A stretch of 64,000 nt of DNA from Clostridiales bacterium (lineage in GTDB: Bacteria; Bacillota; Clostridia; Christensenellales; CAG-138). The stretch covers positions 1 to 64,000 of the forward strand of contig DUPG01000008.1 in NCBI GenBank assembly GCA_012838425.1, written 5' to 3'. Position numbers and translations under genes: made by a program. Position 1 is the stretch's first letter. Each line of letters opens with the position of its first letter. The notes beneath the pieces are model-generated. The model was not told the origin of the DNA, searched no databases, and saw nothing but the letters and a program-made list of their open reading frames with translations. Positions 8,901 through 15,683 of this stretch are shown here, piece by piece.

Positions 8901-10005
8901 GGTAAATGTATATAAGTACGATATAATAGACGGTGAAGAATACATACATATTACCAACAGCTACGGTTTGCAAACAGGCATAAGGCAGGACCTCTCCGCC
9001 AACTACATACAAAAGAGGGATATCGCGTTATATTCCTACATGCAGCCGATAGGCTATATATCCGACACGCAGTACGAGTCCTTCACAGGCAAGTATGATG
9101 GCGACGGGCACACGATTTCAGGCTTTGAGGCAGCGTATTACGGAAGCTCATACATTGGGCTATTCTCACGCAACAAGGGCGAAATCAGAAACCTGAACCT
9201 CATTGTAGGCGAAGTTGCGGGTAGGTTCTTGGTTGGCGGCTTGTGCGGTCAGAACGATGGTTTAATCTACAACTGCACAGTTACTTCAACATGGCAGATT
9301 TACACCACAGAGTTCCTTTACAAGATGTTCGGCTTAGGCGAAAACGGTGAAGAGGATTACCGCTTTGCTTCCTTCACGGGCGGCATTACGGGCTTCAACA
9401 CAGGTGTTATAGACCTTTGCGGATTCAGCGGTCCTATTAAGAATATGTATATGCATGTAACCGAGATTTGCGGCGAACAGCTTAGCGGATTATCGGGCTG
9501 CATAGGCGGCATCGCAGGATACAACAAGGGCGAAATTGAGCGCAGCTGGGCATTTGCCGACATAAACGGTGCTGTAAAAACCAAGGCAGGCGGCACAAGC
9601 ACGAACGGCAACTGGAACTACATTGGCGGTCTTGTTGGCATGAATTTCGGCGGTACAGTAAGCGACTGCTGGTCTAACTCCTTTGTAGTAGGCGCATACG
9701 ATGTAGGCGGCTTGGTAGGTGCTAATTCAGGCGAAGTCAATAATCCTTGGTCATATGTTCGCGGACTAACCTGTTCGGCTCAGGCTCACTACAGATATGG
9801 CGACGCTATGGGTATTGTAAGCAATCAGGGCGAAGCGCAGTACATCTATTACGAAGCGTCGAGCGCATGCGGTTTGGGTACGCGCGTTACTTCTCTGAAA
9901 ACCGGTACGCAGCTTCCCGGTCTTAGCGTAAAGGTTTGGGAGTACAGCATAGGCAGCCGTCCGCAGATTGACGAAAACAAGACGAGCTTAGCAAACAACA
10001 AGTAA
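5989..10005 (+). CDS. Giant prepilin-type protein with InlB repeats and GLUG-type C-terminus
   Basis: A 1338-residue surface protein. It begins with a class III (type IV prepilin) signal: basic leader ending Gly9, cleavage predicted before Phe10, Glu at +5 (KG|FSLMELIIVIGVIG), then a pilin helix with Pro31 and a pilin-like domain to about residue 160. Nine degenerate InlB/Flg_new-type repeats follow (about 165-895; each ends with a GW...LTAxW pattern), then a beta-rich linker and a GLUG-like beta-solenoid (about 1035-1250; IGLFSRNKGEIRNL, IGGIAGYNKGEIERS, VGGLVGANSGEV). InlB repeats and GLUG motifs occur in adhesins. There is no LPXTG or lipobox, so the pilin helix is the only visible anchor. 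The pilin domain is homologous to residues 1-160 of the corrinoid-binding protein at 49762-51102. RBS TTAGGAGG; a terminator follows. Pilus incorporation is inferred. Confidence 0.88.
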   Translation: MKRRCRTKGFSLMELIIVIGVIGVLLSVFIPVYSHTVEKSKHKSATSDAIVTLKSFVSENVTARVATDVVIFVQKPEGVYVFGYQASNGRLQYPAEYSFDVPSIDALIESEYNSKDGVFRLKTIVNSQQEKAYHNLAEYAPDKFDNCEIYEGYLQGTVHDTDYIPTFPVNYLPGTEDEVINLPPVVNVEAGGKHTIHGNYIARNDYMFDGWYDSSDPEITYIPGQIIRVTKPLTLVAKWVPVAEYTLTFDGNGGTVVLAEGLSDLTTKHLVGTNITSYVLESYSTLPGMTFRGWYCEDIIYNSDYTGSIIIRKDITFKAIWEKFTLTYDPGAKNVVNMPDPLTVEYDFGEPVTISTQIPFLTESAVFSHWNCLELGMNFAPGASIPGGMPMQNITLRAMWTAPKFTVIYQPGSVDVEVKGMISPSVVDINIFSSDEVYTLPANKPTAEGYRFMGWASSYPSHGGAIFPAGGSFPYDFTYTGDTVLLTAMWEKLYAVNYRRVTEDSVEIIQTTYHIANENVPIEDIMPDPYNAYPFAGWALRIGLDGPISDVYHFGNSFIMPADNVYLDSQWIITKYKITYYAGDGVTATNMPDETEMYSPNEIVTLSNMTPKREGYVFFAWLYETQPYKPGGKFIMPDHDVVLTASWVTTNTVIYKHNAENNGVKVPPNEKCIAHTEYVIPSMVPRYENKKWVFTGWLNSYDNMIYQPGAAFIMPEQDVTLTAQWISAFELTFATQNDENLGVINMPEPIIVRKNVEFQIPDTVIVRTDGVNKVFAYWQERGKTNGTKYYPGDTIKINKDITLDAFWGDPITITFDDGVSSQQIQVPETVQGVSPWIKYTVPMFEPQRPNYQFMGWKLTHSNGTNTSLGSNFIVTPGETFQIPQSTGLKLTAQWARSSDVRRYTVTVVMYDVINNEYAGMQTFDLWMLYNGGSFTLHNNNFTAFLPGYKPYGNFSQKFTSNSGSISLPYISVNVYKYDIIDGEEYIHITNSYGLQTGIRQDLSANYIQKRDIALYSYMQPIGYISDTQYESFTGKYDGDGHTISGFEAAYYGSSYIGLFSRNKGEIRNLNLIVGEVAGRFLVGGLCGQNDGLIYNCTVTSTWQIYTTEFLYKMFGLGENGEEDYRFASFTGGITGFNTGVIDLCGFSGPIKNMYMHVTEICGEQLSGLSGCIGGIAGYNKGEIERSWAFADINGAVKTKAGGTSTNGNWNYIGGLVGMNFGGTVSDCWSNSFVVGAYDVGGLVGANSGEVNNPWSYVRGLTCSAQAHYRYGDAMGIVSNQGEAQYIYYEASSACGLGTRVTSLKTGTQLPGLSVKVWEYSIGSRPQIDENKTSLANNK
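6484..8676 (+). repeat. Nine degenerate InlB/Flg_new-type protein repeats
   Basis: Coding repeats of about 75-90 residues inside the prepilin-adhesin gene. Each starts with a strand like YTLTFDGNGG or FTLTYDPG and ends with a segment like DVVLTASW or DITFKAIW, with GW or AW in the middle. DNA identity between units is low, so they are old or strongly diverged and unlikely to recombine easily. Confidence 0.8.
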
Positions 10006-10040
10006 TACTAAAATTAACAAAAGCTATATAACTACAAAAG

Positions 10041-10061
10041 AGGGGCGGTAATTCCGCTCCT
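10041..10061 (+). terminator. Terminator after the prepilin-adhesin gene
   Basis: An 8-bp stem, AGGGGCGG/CCGCTCCT (one G-U pair), with loop TAATT, followed by TTAATTTTG. The remaining intergenic DNA to about 10345 is A/T-rich with no gene or clear signal. Confidence 0.7.
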
Positions 10062-10346
10062 TTAATTTTGTTAAGATTTATGCCTACAAAAAATGCTCTT
10101 TCAACCATTCCCCTCCCATTTCAAATATAGTTGAAGCACATTTGCAATATCTCGCTTTCTGTTCCGTAGCTTTCAATATTCTACTCTGCCAAAAATCGTT
10201 GAAAATTTATATATGAAAATGCTATGCTCTGTGGAAAATATATTATTCTCTCCCGCGCATAATCAAGTGTGATAATACCCGAAAATGCCCATAAAATAGG
10301 GAAAACTGTGGTTTAGTTTTATTAAACAAAAAGGTTGATAATACTA

Positions 10347-10409
10347 TTGACAAAACATAAGTTAAATGCTTTAATAGCTTTACTGCAAGTTTAGGATAAC
10401 TAAACTTGC
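10347..10409 (+). promoter_or_regulatory. Promoter and palindromic operator of the pot operon
   Basis: TTGACA (10347-10352) and TTTAAT (10370-10375) are spaced by 17 bp. Just past the predicted start lies a perfect 10-bp inverted repeat, GCAAGTTTAG-gataa-CTAAACTTGC (10385-10409). It immediately precedes the XRE-cupin regulator gene, which makes autoregulated repression likely. A weaker GTTTA/TAAAC dyad lies upstream near 10311-10326. Confidence 0.75.
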
Positions 10410-10430
10410 GAATTTTAATGGAGTAGCGCT

Positions 10431-10970
10431 ATGCAGATAGGTGAAAAAATAAAACGAATGCGCATAAAGCTGGGCTTAACGCAAGACGAGCTGGCAGCGC
10501 GTACCGAGCTTTCAAAGGGCTTTATATCGCAAATCGAGAGAGAGCAGGCATCGCCCTCTATCGCGACGCTGATAGATATTTTGGAGGCGTTGGGCAGCAA
10601 TCTGTCAGACTTCTTTGCCGAGCGTCCTGTCGAAAAGGTCGTGTTCAAGGTTGACGATATGTTTGAAAAGTGCGAGCCCGAGCTTGGACATTCTATATGC
10701 TGGCTTGTTCCCAATGCACAGAAAAACGAGCTTGAGCCGATACTAATAACATTAGAGCCGGGCGGCACAAGCCATACATACGACCCCCACGAGGGCGAGG
10801 AATTCGGTTTCGTGCTGCGCGGAAGCATAACATTGTATGTAGGCACGCAGAAGTTCAAGGTTAAAAAGGGCGAGAGCTTCTGCTTTAAACCGTCAAGCGT
10901 TCACTATATTGTCAATACGGGCAAAAGCGAGGCAAAGGTATTATGGGTGGCTACTCCCCCCTCATTTTGA
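10431..10970 (+). CDS. XRE-cupin transcriptional regulator of polyamine uptake
   Basis: A 179-residue PuuR-like regulator with an N-terminal XRE helix-turn-helix (about 5-60, LTQDELAARTELSKGFISQIER) and a C-terminal cupin_2 barrel (about 105-178, EEFGFVLRGSITLYVG...SVHYIVNTG). The cupin is expected to sense a small molecule, probably a polyamine by context. The gene is followed 17 bp later by potA and shares its orientation with the whole potABCD cluster, an arrangement common in Clostridia. GGAG precedes the ATG. The dyad at 10385-10409 is its probable operator. Confidence 0.9.
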   Translation: MQIGEKIKRMRIKLGLTQDELAARTELSKGFISQIEREQASPSIATLIDILEALGSNLSDFFAERPVEKVVFKVDDMFEKCEPELGHSICWLVPNAQKNELEPILITLEPGGTSHTYDPHEGEEFGFVLRGSITLYVGTQKFKVKKGESFCFKPSSVHYIVNTGKSEAKVLWVATPPSF

Positions 10971-10987
10971 CATAGCGGAGGAACTAA

Positions 10988-12109
10988 ATGGAAAGCAATC
11001 ACTTAATCGAATTGGTAAATGTAACGAAGGAATATTCGGGCGAGAAGGCGCTTGACAATATAAATCTCTATATCCGTAATGGCGAGTTCCTCACGCTTTT
11101 AGGTCCTTCCGGGTGCGGAAAGACCACCATGCTTCGCATAATTGCGGGCTTTACTATGCCCACAAACGGAGATGTGTATTTAGACGGTAAGCGCGTAAAC
11201 GAGGTGCCCCCGTATAAGCGCAGGGTTAATACCGTATTCCAAAAGTACGCGCTTTTTACGCATTTGAATGTTTTTGATAATGTCGCGTTCGGCTTGAAGC
11301 TGAAGAAAGTCGGCAAGAAGGAGATTCAACGCCGCGTAGAGAGCATACTTGAGCTTGTAAACCTAAAAGGCTATGAAAGACGTTGGATAGACCAGCTTTC
11401 AGGCGGTCAGCAGCAGCGAGTAGCCATTGCCCGCGCGTTGGTCAACGACCCCGAAGTGCTCCTGTTAGACGAGCCTTTAAGCGCGTTGGATAAAAAGCTA
11501 AGAAAAGATATGCAGGTTGAATTGAAGCGCATGCAGCAGGCGGTGGGAATTACCTTCGTATATGTTACGCACGACCAAGAAGAAGCCCTTACAATGAGTG
11601 ATACCGTCGTGGTAATGAACGAGGGCAAAATTCAGCAGATAGGTACCCCGCAGGACATATATAACGAGCCTAAGAATAAGTTCGTGGCGCAGTTCATAGG
11701 CGAAAGCAACATAATTGACGGCGTAATGCTTCAAGACTACCTGGTGTCATTCAAGGGAAGCGCGTATCAATGTGTTGATACCGGCTTTGAGCCTAACGAG
11801 CCCGTAGATGTAGTAATTCGCCCTGAGGATGTAGATATTGTTCCCTTAGGTTCAGCGCCTTTGACGGGCGTTATAACCGATGTAGTGTTTATGGGCGTGC
11901 ATTATGCCATAACCGTCAACTGCAATGAGTTTTCGCTAATGGTGCATACGACGGACTATGTTCCCGTAGGCGAGCATGTAAGCGTGCAGATATTGCCCGA
12001 CGCTATTCATGTAATGAAAAAGCCCAAGACATTAGATGAAAGCGAAGCCATAGAAGCGACACAAGAAATGAAAGCAATCGAAGAAGGAATGGACGCAGAG
12101 GAACAATGA
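10988..12109 (+). CDS. potA: Spermidine/putrescine ABC transporter ATPase PotA
   Basis: A 373-residue ATPase that drives polyamine import. Walker [11 protein letters not shown]-loop VFQKYALF, signature LSGGQQQRV, Walker [13 protein letters not shown] and switch His in YVTHDQEEA are present, followed by a C-terminal TOBE-type regulatory domain (about 270-350). The last 20 residues are acidic and unusual. RBS GGAGGAACTAA. The stop overlaps the potB start (ATGA). Confidence 0.95.
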   Translation: MESNHLIELVNVTKEYSGEKALDNINLYIRNGEFLTLLGPSGCGKTTMLRIIAGFTMPTNGDVYLDGKRVNEVPPYKRRVNTVFQKYALFTHLNVFDNVAFGLKLKKVGKKEIQRRVESILELVNLKGYERRWIDQLSGGQQQRVAIARALVNDPEVLLLDEPLSALDKKLRKDMQVELKRMQQAVGITFVYVTHDQEEALTMSDTVVVMNEGKIQQIGTPQDIYNEPKNKFVAQFIGESNIIDGVMLQDYLVSFKGSAYQCVDTGFEPNEPVDVVIRPEDVDIVPLGSAPLTGVITDVVFMGVHYAITVNCNEFSLMVHTTDYVPVGEHVSVQILPDAIHVMKKPKTLDESEAIEATQEMKAIEEGMDAEEQ

Positions 12110-12930
12110 AACGCTCAGTTTTTGCAACACCTTATATTGTTTGGATGATTATGTTCATAGTAATCCCCATGCTGTTCATACTTTACAGCGCGTTCATTAA
12201 AGATGGGCAATTCACGCTTGAGTATGTAAGGCAGGCTATGGAGTCGCCTAAGTATATGAATGTTCTGCTGCGCTCTATAGTAATTGCGCTTATTTCGACT
12301 GCGCTTTGCCTGCTTATCGGCTATCCTGTCGCGTACATTCTTTCCAATATGAAGAAAAGCACAGCGGCAATACTCTCCATGTTCTTCATATTGCCTATGT
12401 GGATGAACTTCCTTTTAAGAACATACGCTTGGCAGGTAGTATTAGCCGATAACGGCGTATTGAATATGCTGCTCACTTCTTTGGGCTTTCCTAAGGGAGA
12501 GTTTATGTATACGCAGGGCGCTGTGCTGCTTGTTACGGTGTATAACTTTTTACCCTTTATGATACTGCCCATATATACGGTGCTGTCTAAAATAGACCGT
12601 TCGCATATAGAAGCTGCGCACGACTTGGGCGCGAACTCAATAAAAACATTCTTTAAGGTAGTGCTGCCATTGTCTGTACCGGGCATTATTTCGGGAATAA
12701 CAATGGTTTTCATACCCGCAATTACTACATTCGCAATATCAAGGCTCATAGGCGGCAAGAATGTTGCCCTATATGGCGACCTGATAGAAGAAAAGATAGT
12801 CTCAAGCGGCAGCTTGGGCTTAGGCTCCGTACTTTCAATAATTTTGCTTGTGCTCGTAATAATATCCATATTCGTAATGCACAGAATGGAAGTAGAGCAG
12901 GGCAATGAGGAAGGCGGTACACTATGGTGA
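12106..12930 (+). CDS. potB: Spermidine/putrescine ABC transporter permease PotB
   Basis: A 274-residue permease with about six membrane helices and the EAA loop ([26 protein letters not shown]). It pairs with PotC to form the polyamine channel. The start lies within the potA stop (ATGA) and the end overlaps potC by 7 bases, so expression is coupled. Confidence 0.94.
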   Translation: MKRSVFATPYIVWMIMFIVIPMLFILYSAFIKDGQFTLEYVRQAMESPKYMNVLLRSIVIALISTALCLLIGYPVAYILSNMKKSTAAILSMFFILPMWMNFLLRTYAWQVVLADNGVLNMLLTSLGFPKGEFMYTQGAVLLVTVYNFLPFMILPIYTVLSKIDRSHIEAAHDLGANSIKTFFKVVLPLSVPGIISGITMVFIPAITTFAISRLIGGKNVALYGDLIEEKIVSSGSLGLGSVLSIILLVLVIISIFVMHRMEVEQGNEEGGTLW

Positions 12931-13739
12931 AAAGGCTTGCTAACTTCCTTAAACACTCATATTTAGGGCTTGTACTGCTGTTTATGTATGCGCCCATAGC
13001 AATATTGATACTGTTCTCGTTCACGGATTCCCGCACTATGAGCAAGTGGCAGGGCTGGTCGCTCGGAGCGTATGAAAAGCTGTTTGCAGACGGTGCGGTC
13101 TGGGTAGCTGTAAAGAATTCAGTCAGCATAGCGCTTATTTCTGCGACAGTCGCAACAATTATAGGCACTTTCGCGGCTATTGGCATATACTCTATGAAAA
13201 AGCGCAGGCGAATGGTGATTGAGAACATCACTCAGCTTCCCATGGTAAACCCCGACCTTGTAACCGGTATCAGCTTTATGCTGCTTTTTACAGCAATCGG
13301 ATTTACATCGGGCTATTTGAGAATGCTTATAGCGCATATTACATTCAACCTGCCCTATGTAATATTCTCTGTAATGCCAAGGTTGAGGCAAAGCTCAAAC
13401 AGGCTGTATGAGGCGGCGCTCGACTTGGGCTGTACTCCCATGAAGGCGCTTACTAAGGTTGTAATACCCGATATTATGCCGGGAATCATATCGGGCTTCA
13501 TACTTGCGTTCACATTGTCTATAGACGACTTCGTAATAAGCTGGTTTGCCGCAGAGGGAGTGCAGAATATCTCAATTTATGTTTATTCTATAGCTCGCAG
13601 GGGAATTCCCTCGCACATAAACGCGTTGTCTGCTTTGATGTTCGTAGTTGTAGCCGCACTTTTGGTTATAGTAAACCTGCGCAGCATAAAGCAGGAGCGT
13701 GAAGCGGAGGCGCAGGCAAATAAGCTGAGAAGCAAATAA
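12924..13739 (+). CDS. potC: Spermidine/putrescine ABC transporter permease PotC
   Basis: A 271-residue second permease with six predicted membrane helices and an EAA loop (EAALDLGCTPMKALTKVVIPDI). The segment LSIDDFVISWF is characteristic of PotC. GAGGAAGGCGG precedes the ATG within potB. A 57-bp gap separates it from potD. Confidence 0.94.
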   Translation: MVKRLANFLKHSYLGLVLLFMYAPIAILILFSFTDSRTMSKWQGWSLGAYEKLFADGAVWVAVKNSVSIALISATVATIIGTFAAIGIYSMKKRRRMVIENITQLPMVNPDLVTGISFMLLFTAIGFTSGYLRMLIAHITFNLPYVIFSVMPRLRQSSNRLYEAALDLGCTPMKALTKVVIPDIMPGIISGFILAFTLSIDDFVISWFAAEGVQNISIYVYSIARRGIPSHINALSALMFVVVAALLVIVNLRSIKQEREAEAQANKLRSK

Positions 13740-13796
13740 CGGCTCAATGCCTAAGATATACCACTAAAACATGAAAAAATGAAAGGAAACAGGGAG

Positions 13797-14852
13797 ATGA
13801 AAAACACAATCAAAAAAGCAATATGTTTAGCTTTACTTGTGTTGTTTGTGCTTGGAAGCTTCTCGCTTTCAGGCTGTAACAGCAAGGAAACACTGTATAT
13901 TCTAAACTGGGGAGATTACATTGACCCCGATGTAATAGCTAAGTTCGAAGCGGAATACGGCGTAAAGGTCCATTACGACACAATGGCAAACAATGAGGAA
14001 ATGCTTATAAAGCTTGAATCCTCAACGAATATTTATGATTTGTGCTTTCCGTCAGACTACATTATTGAAAAGCTGATTAAAAGCGACCTTTTGCGCGAAA
14101 TCAACAAGGACAATATCCCCAACATAAAGAATATTGACGAGCAGTTCTTAGATTTGTCCTTCGACCCCGGCAACAAGTATTCTGTGCCTTATATGTGGGG
14201 CACCTTAGGAATACTCTACAATACAACTATGGTAGATGAGCCGGTCGATTCGTGGGGCGTGCTTTTTGATGAAAAATATGAGGGTCAGATATATATGTAT
14301 GACAGCATGCGCGACTCAATAGGTGTTGCGCTGAAATACTTGGGCTATTCACTTAACACGCGCAACGAAGCAGAGGTAGCTGAAGCCCGCGATCTGCTAA
14401 TACAGCAAAGGTCAATAGTAAAGGCATACCTTGGCGACACTATTAAAGACGCTATGATAGGCGGCGAGGGCGCTTTGGCAGTAGTATATTCAGGCGACGC
14501 GGTATGGTGCGTTGACCCAGAGGAGGGCAACCCTGATTTAGCATATGTAGTTCCCAACGAGGGCAGCAATCTGTGGTTCGACAACGCAATAATACCCAAG
14601 ACATCAAAGAACCCCGAGCTTGCCGAGAAGTTTATAAACTTCCTGAACGACCCTGAGATAGCAATGCAGAACAGCCAGTACCTAGGCTATTCGACTCCCA
14701 ATAAGGCAGCATTGGCGCTTATGGACGAGTCATGGCTTGAGAATGAGATCTATAATCCCCCGCAGGAGGTTATCGACAGGTGCGAGATATTCCATGACTT
14801 AGGTGAGTTTACAGCGGTGTTCTCAGAAGCGTGGGATGAGATAATATATTAA
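13797..14852 (+). CDS. potD: Spermidine/putrescine-binding lipoprotein PotD
   Basis: A 351-residue substrate-binding protein. The signal peptide ends in a lipobox (LSGC, Cys27), so it is tethered to the outer face of the membrane. The mature part begins YILNWGDYIDPDVI, a hallmark of the PotD/PotF family. The ATG at 13797 is preferred over 13779 because AAAGGAAAC is well placed for it and it gives a standard signal peptide. It is the last gene of the pot operon and is followed by a terminator. Confidence 0.93.
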   Translation: MKNTIKKAICLALLVLFVLGSFSLSGCNSKETLYILNWGDYIDPDVIAKFEAEYGVKVHYDTMANNEEMLIKLESSTNIYDLCFPSDYIIEKLIKSDLLREINKDNIPNIKNIDEQFLDLSFDPGNKYSVPYMWGTLGILYNTTMVDEPVDSWGVLFDEKYEGQIYMYDSMRDSIGVALKYLGYSLNTRNEAEVAEARDLLIQQRSIVKAYLGDTIKDAMIGGEGALAVVYSGDAVWCVDPEEGNPDLAYVVPNEGSNLWFDNAIIPKTSKNPELAEKFINFLNDPEIAMQNSQYLGYSTPNKAALALMDESWLENEIYNPPQEVIDRCEIFHDLGEFTAVFSEAWDEIIY

Positions 14853-14859
14853 GAATTAG

Positions 14860-14900
14860 CGCTCTGTTTGCGAGTTTAGTACTTCAAGCAGAGCGTTTTT
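14860..14900 (+). terminator. Terminator of the pot operon
   Basis: The stem CGCTCTG (14860-14866)/CAGAGCG (14889-14895) closes a 22-nt loop with some further pairing and is followed by TTTTT. Confidence 0.75.
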
Positions 14901-14951
14901 GTTAGTATTTATAAAATCTTTCAAAGCATTTTTGAAATCTACCAAAAATAC

Positions 14952-14981
14952 TTGACAAAACATAATAATTTGGAGTATATT
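14952..14981 (+). promoter_or_regulatory. Putative promoter of the small protein gene at 15081
   Basis: TTGACA (14952-14957) and TATATT (14976-14981) with an 18-bp spacer. The first 13 bases, TTGACAAAACATA, match the pot operon promoter at 10347 exactly; the rest diverges. Confidence 0.6.
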
Positions 14982-15080
14982 TGTGTTATGCACCAACATT
15001 ACAATTAGTTTAATAGTATTTTCGTATAATAGGCGTGATGTTGTGCAGCAATGCTTATGCAGGGGGAGAAGATATAAAGC

Positions 15081-15560
15081 ATGAAAGGCGCAATCTTGAT
15101 GGAAGGTGAGCGTTTTTATACCGATATGCGCAGGATGCTTACAGGTGTAAAAAATGTTACCGACTATAATTGGCTGATAACTGACTGTTTATGTTATCCC
15201 AAGAATGCAAGAATTGACGCTATGCTTTCAGAGGAATACTGCTTTTTATCCGGTGAAGAACTACTAAAGCTTGTGAAGACGGAGAACTTCCAATGGATAT
15301 GGGCGGTATTGTCGGCATTCAAGAAGGATATTCCCCTCGAAAAGATACTCACCTTCGCACTTCCGTATGCAGATGGGTATGACGGTTTTTGGGAAGATAG
15401 AATTACAATTCAGCATCCTATGGCTGAAATAGAATTAGTCGCATACGACAGCTCATTGTTCTTAATGATTGCAAGAAATTATCATTTAGTGAAGCATTTT
15501 ATGAAAACATTCCCTTTGGCAAGGGATTTGAAGCAATATAATTTAGAAAACTTCTATTGA
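15081..15560 (+). CDS. Uncharacterised 159-residue soluble protein
   Basis: I do not recognise this family with confidence. The protein is soluble, without signal peptide or membrane helix, and rich in aromatic residues (FQWIWAVLSAFKKDIP, GYDGFWEDRITIQHP, VAYDSSLFLMIARN). The pattern of a short alpha/beta protein ending with a strand like AYDSSLFLMIA is faintly like DUF2691 and some immunity-type proteins, but this is only an impression. Start choice is uncertain: the ATG at 15081 has GGGGGAG 12 bases upstream, and an ATG at 15099 has AAAGGCG upstream. It is monocistronic, with its own promoter and terminator. Confidence 0.7.
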   Translation: MKGAILMEGERFYTDMRRMLTGVKNVTDYNWLITDCLCYPKNARIDAMLSEEYCFLSGEELLKLVKTENFQWIWAVLSAFKKDIPLEKILTFALPYADGYDGFWEDRITIQHPMAEIELVAYDSSLFLMIARNYHLVKHFMKTFPLARDLKQYNLENFY

Positions 15561-15563
15561 TAT

Positions 15564-15590
15564 AAAAAAACGGCTCTGCGCCGCTTTTTT
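15564..15590 (+). terminator. Terminator after the 15081 gene
   Basis: A short GC stem, CGGC/GCCG with loop TCTGC, is extended by an A run pairing with the T run. Confidence 0.6.
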
Positions 15591-15643
15591 ATTTTTGGAG
15601 CTATATGCTCTTTTTTATTTGGATAGAATACCGCTTACAAAAA

Positions 15644-15664
15644 AACGGGGAGCATATCCCCGTT
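15644..15664 (-). terminator. Terminator of the mreC-mreD-mrdA operon
   Basis: An 8-bp stem, AACGGGGA/TCCCCGTT with a 5-base loop. On the minus strand it is followed by TTTTTTTGT, so it ends minus-strand transcription 20 bp after the PBP2 stop. Confidence 0.85.
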
Positions 15665-15683
15665 AATTATTTAGTATTTTGAT

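Noticed and set aside
12321-12956. 211-residue minus-strand frame over potB
   Set aside because: Pure antisense of a clear permease gene, with rare-codon composition.
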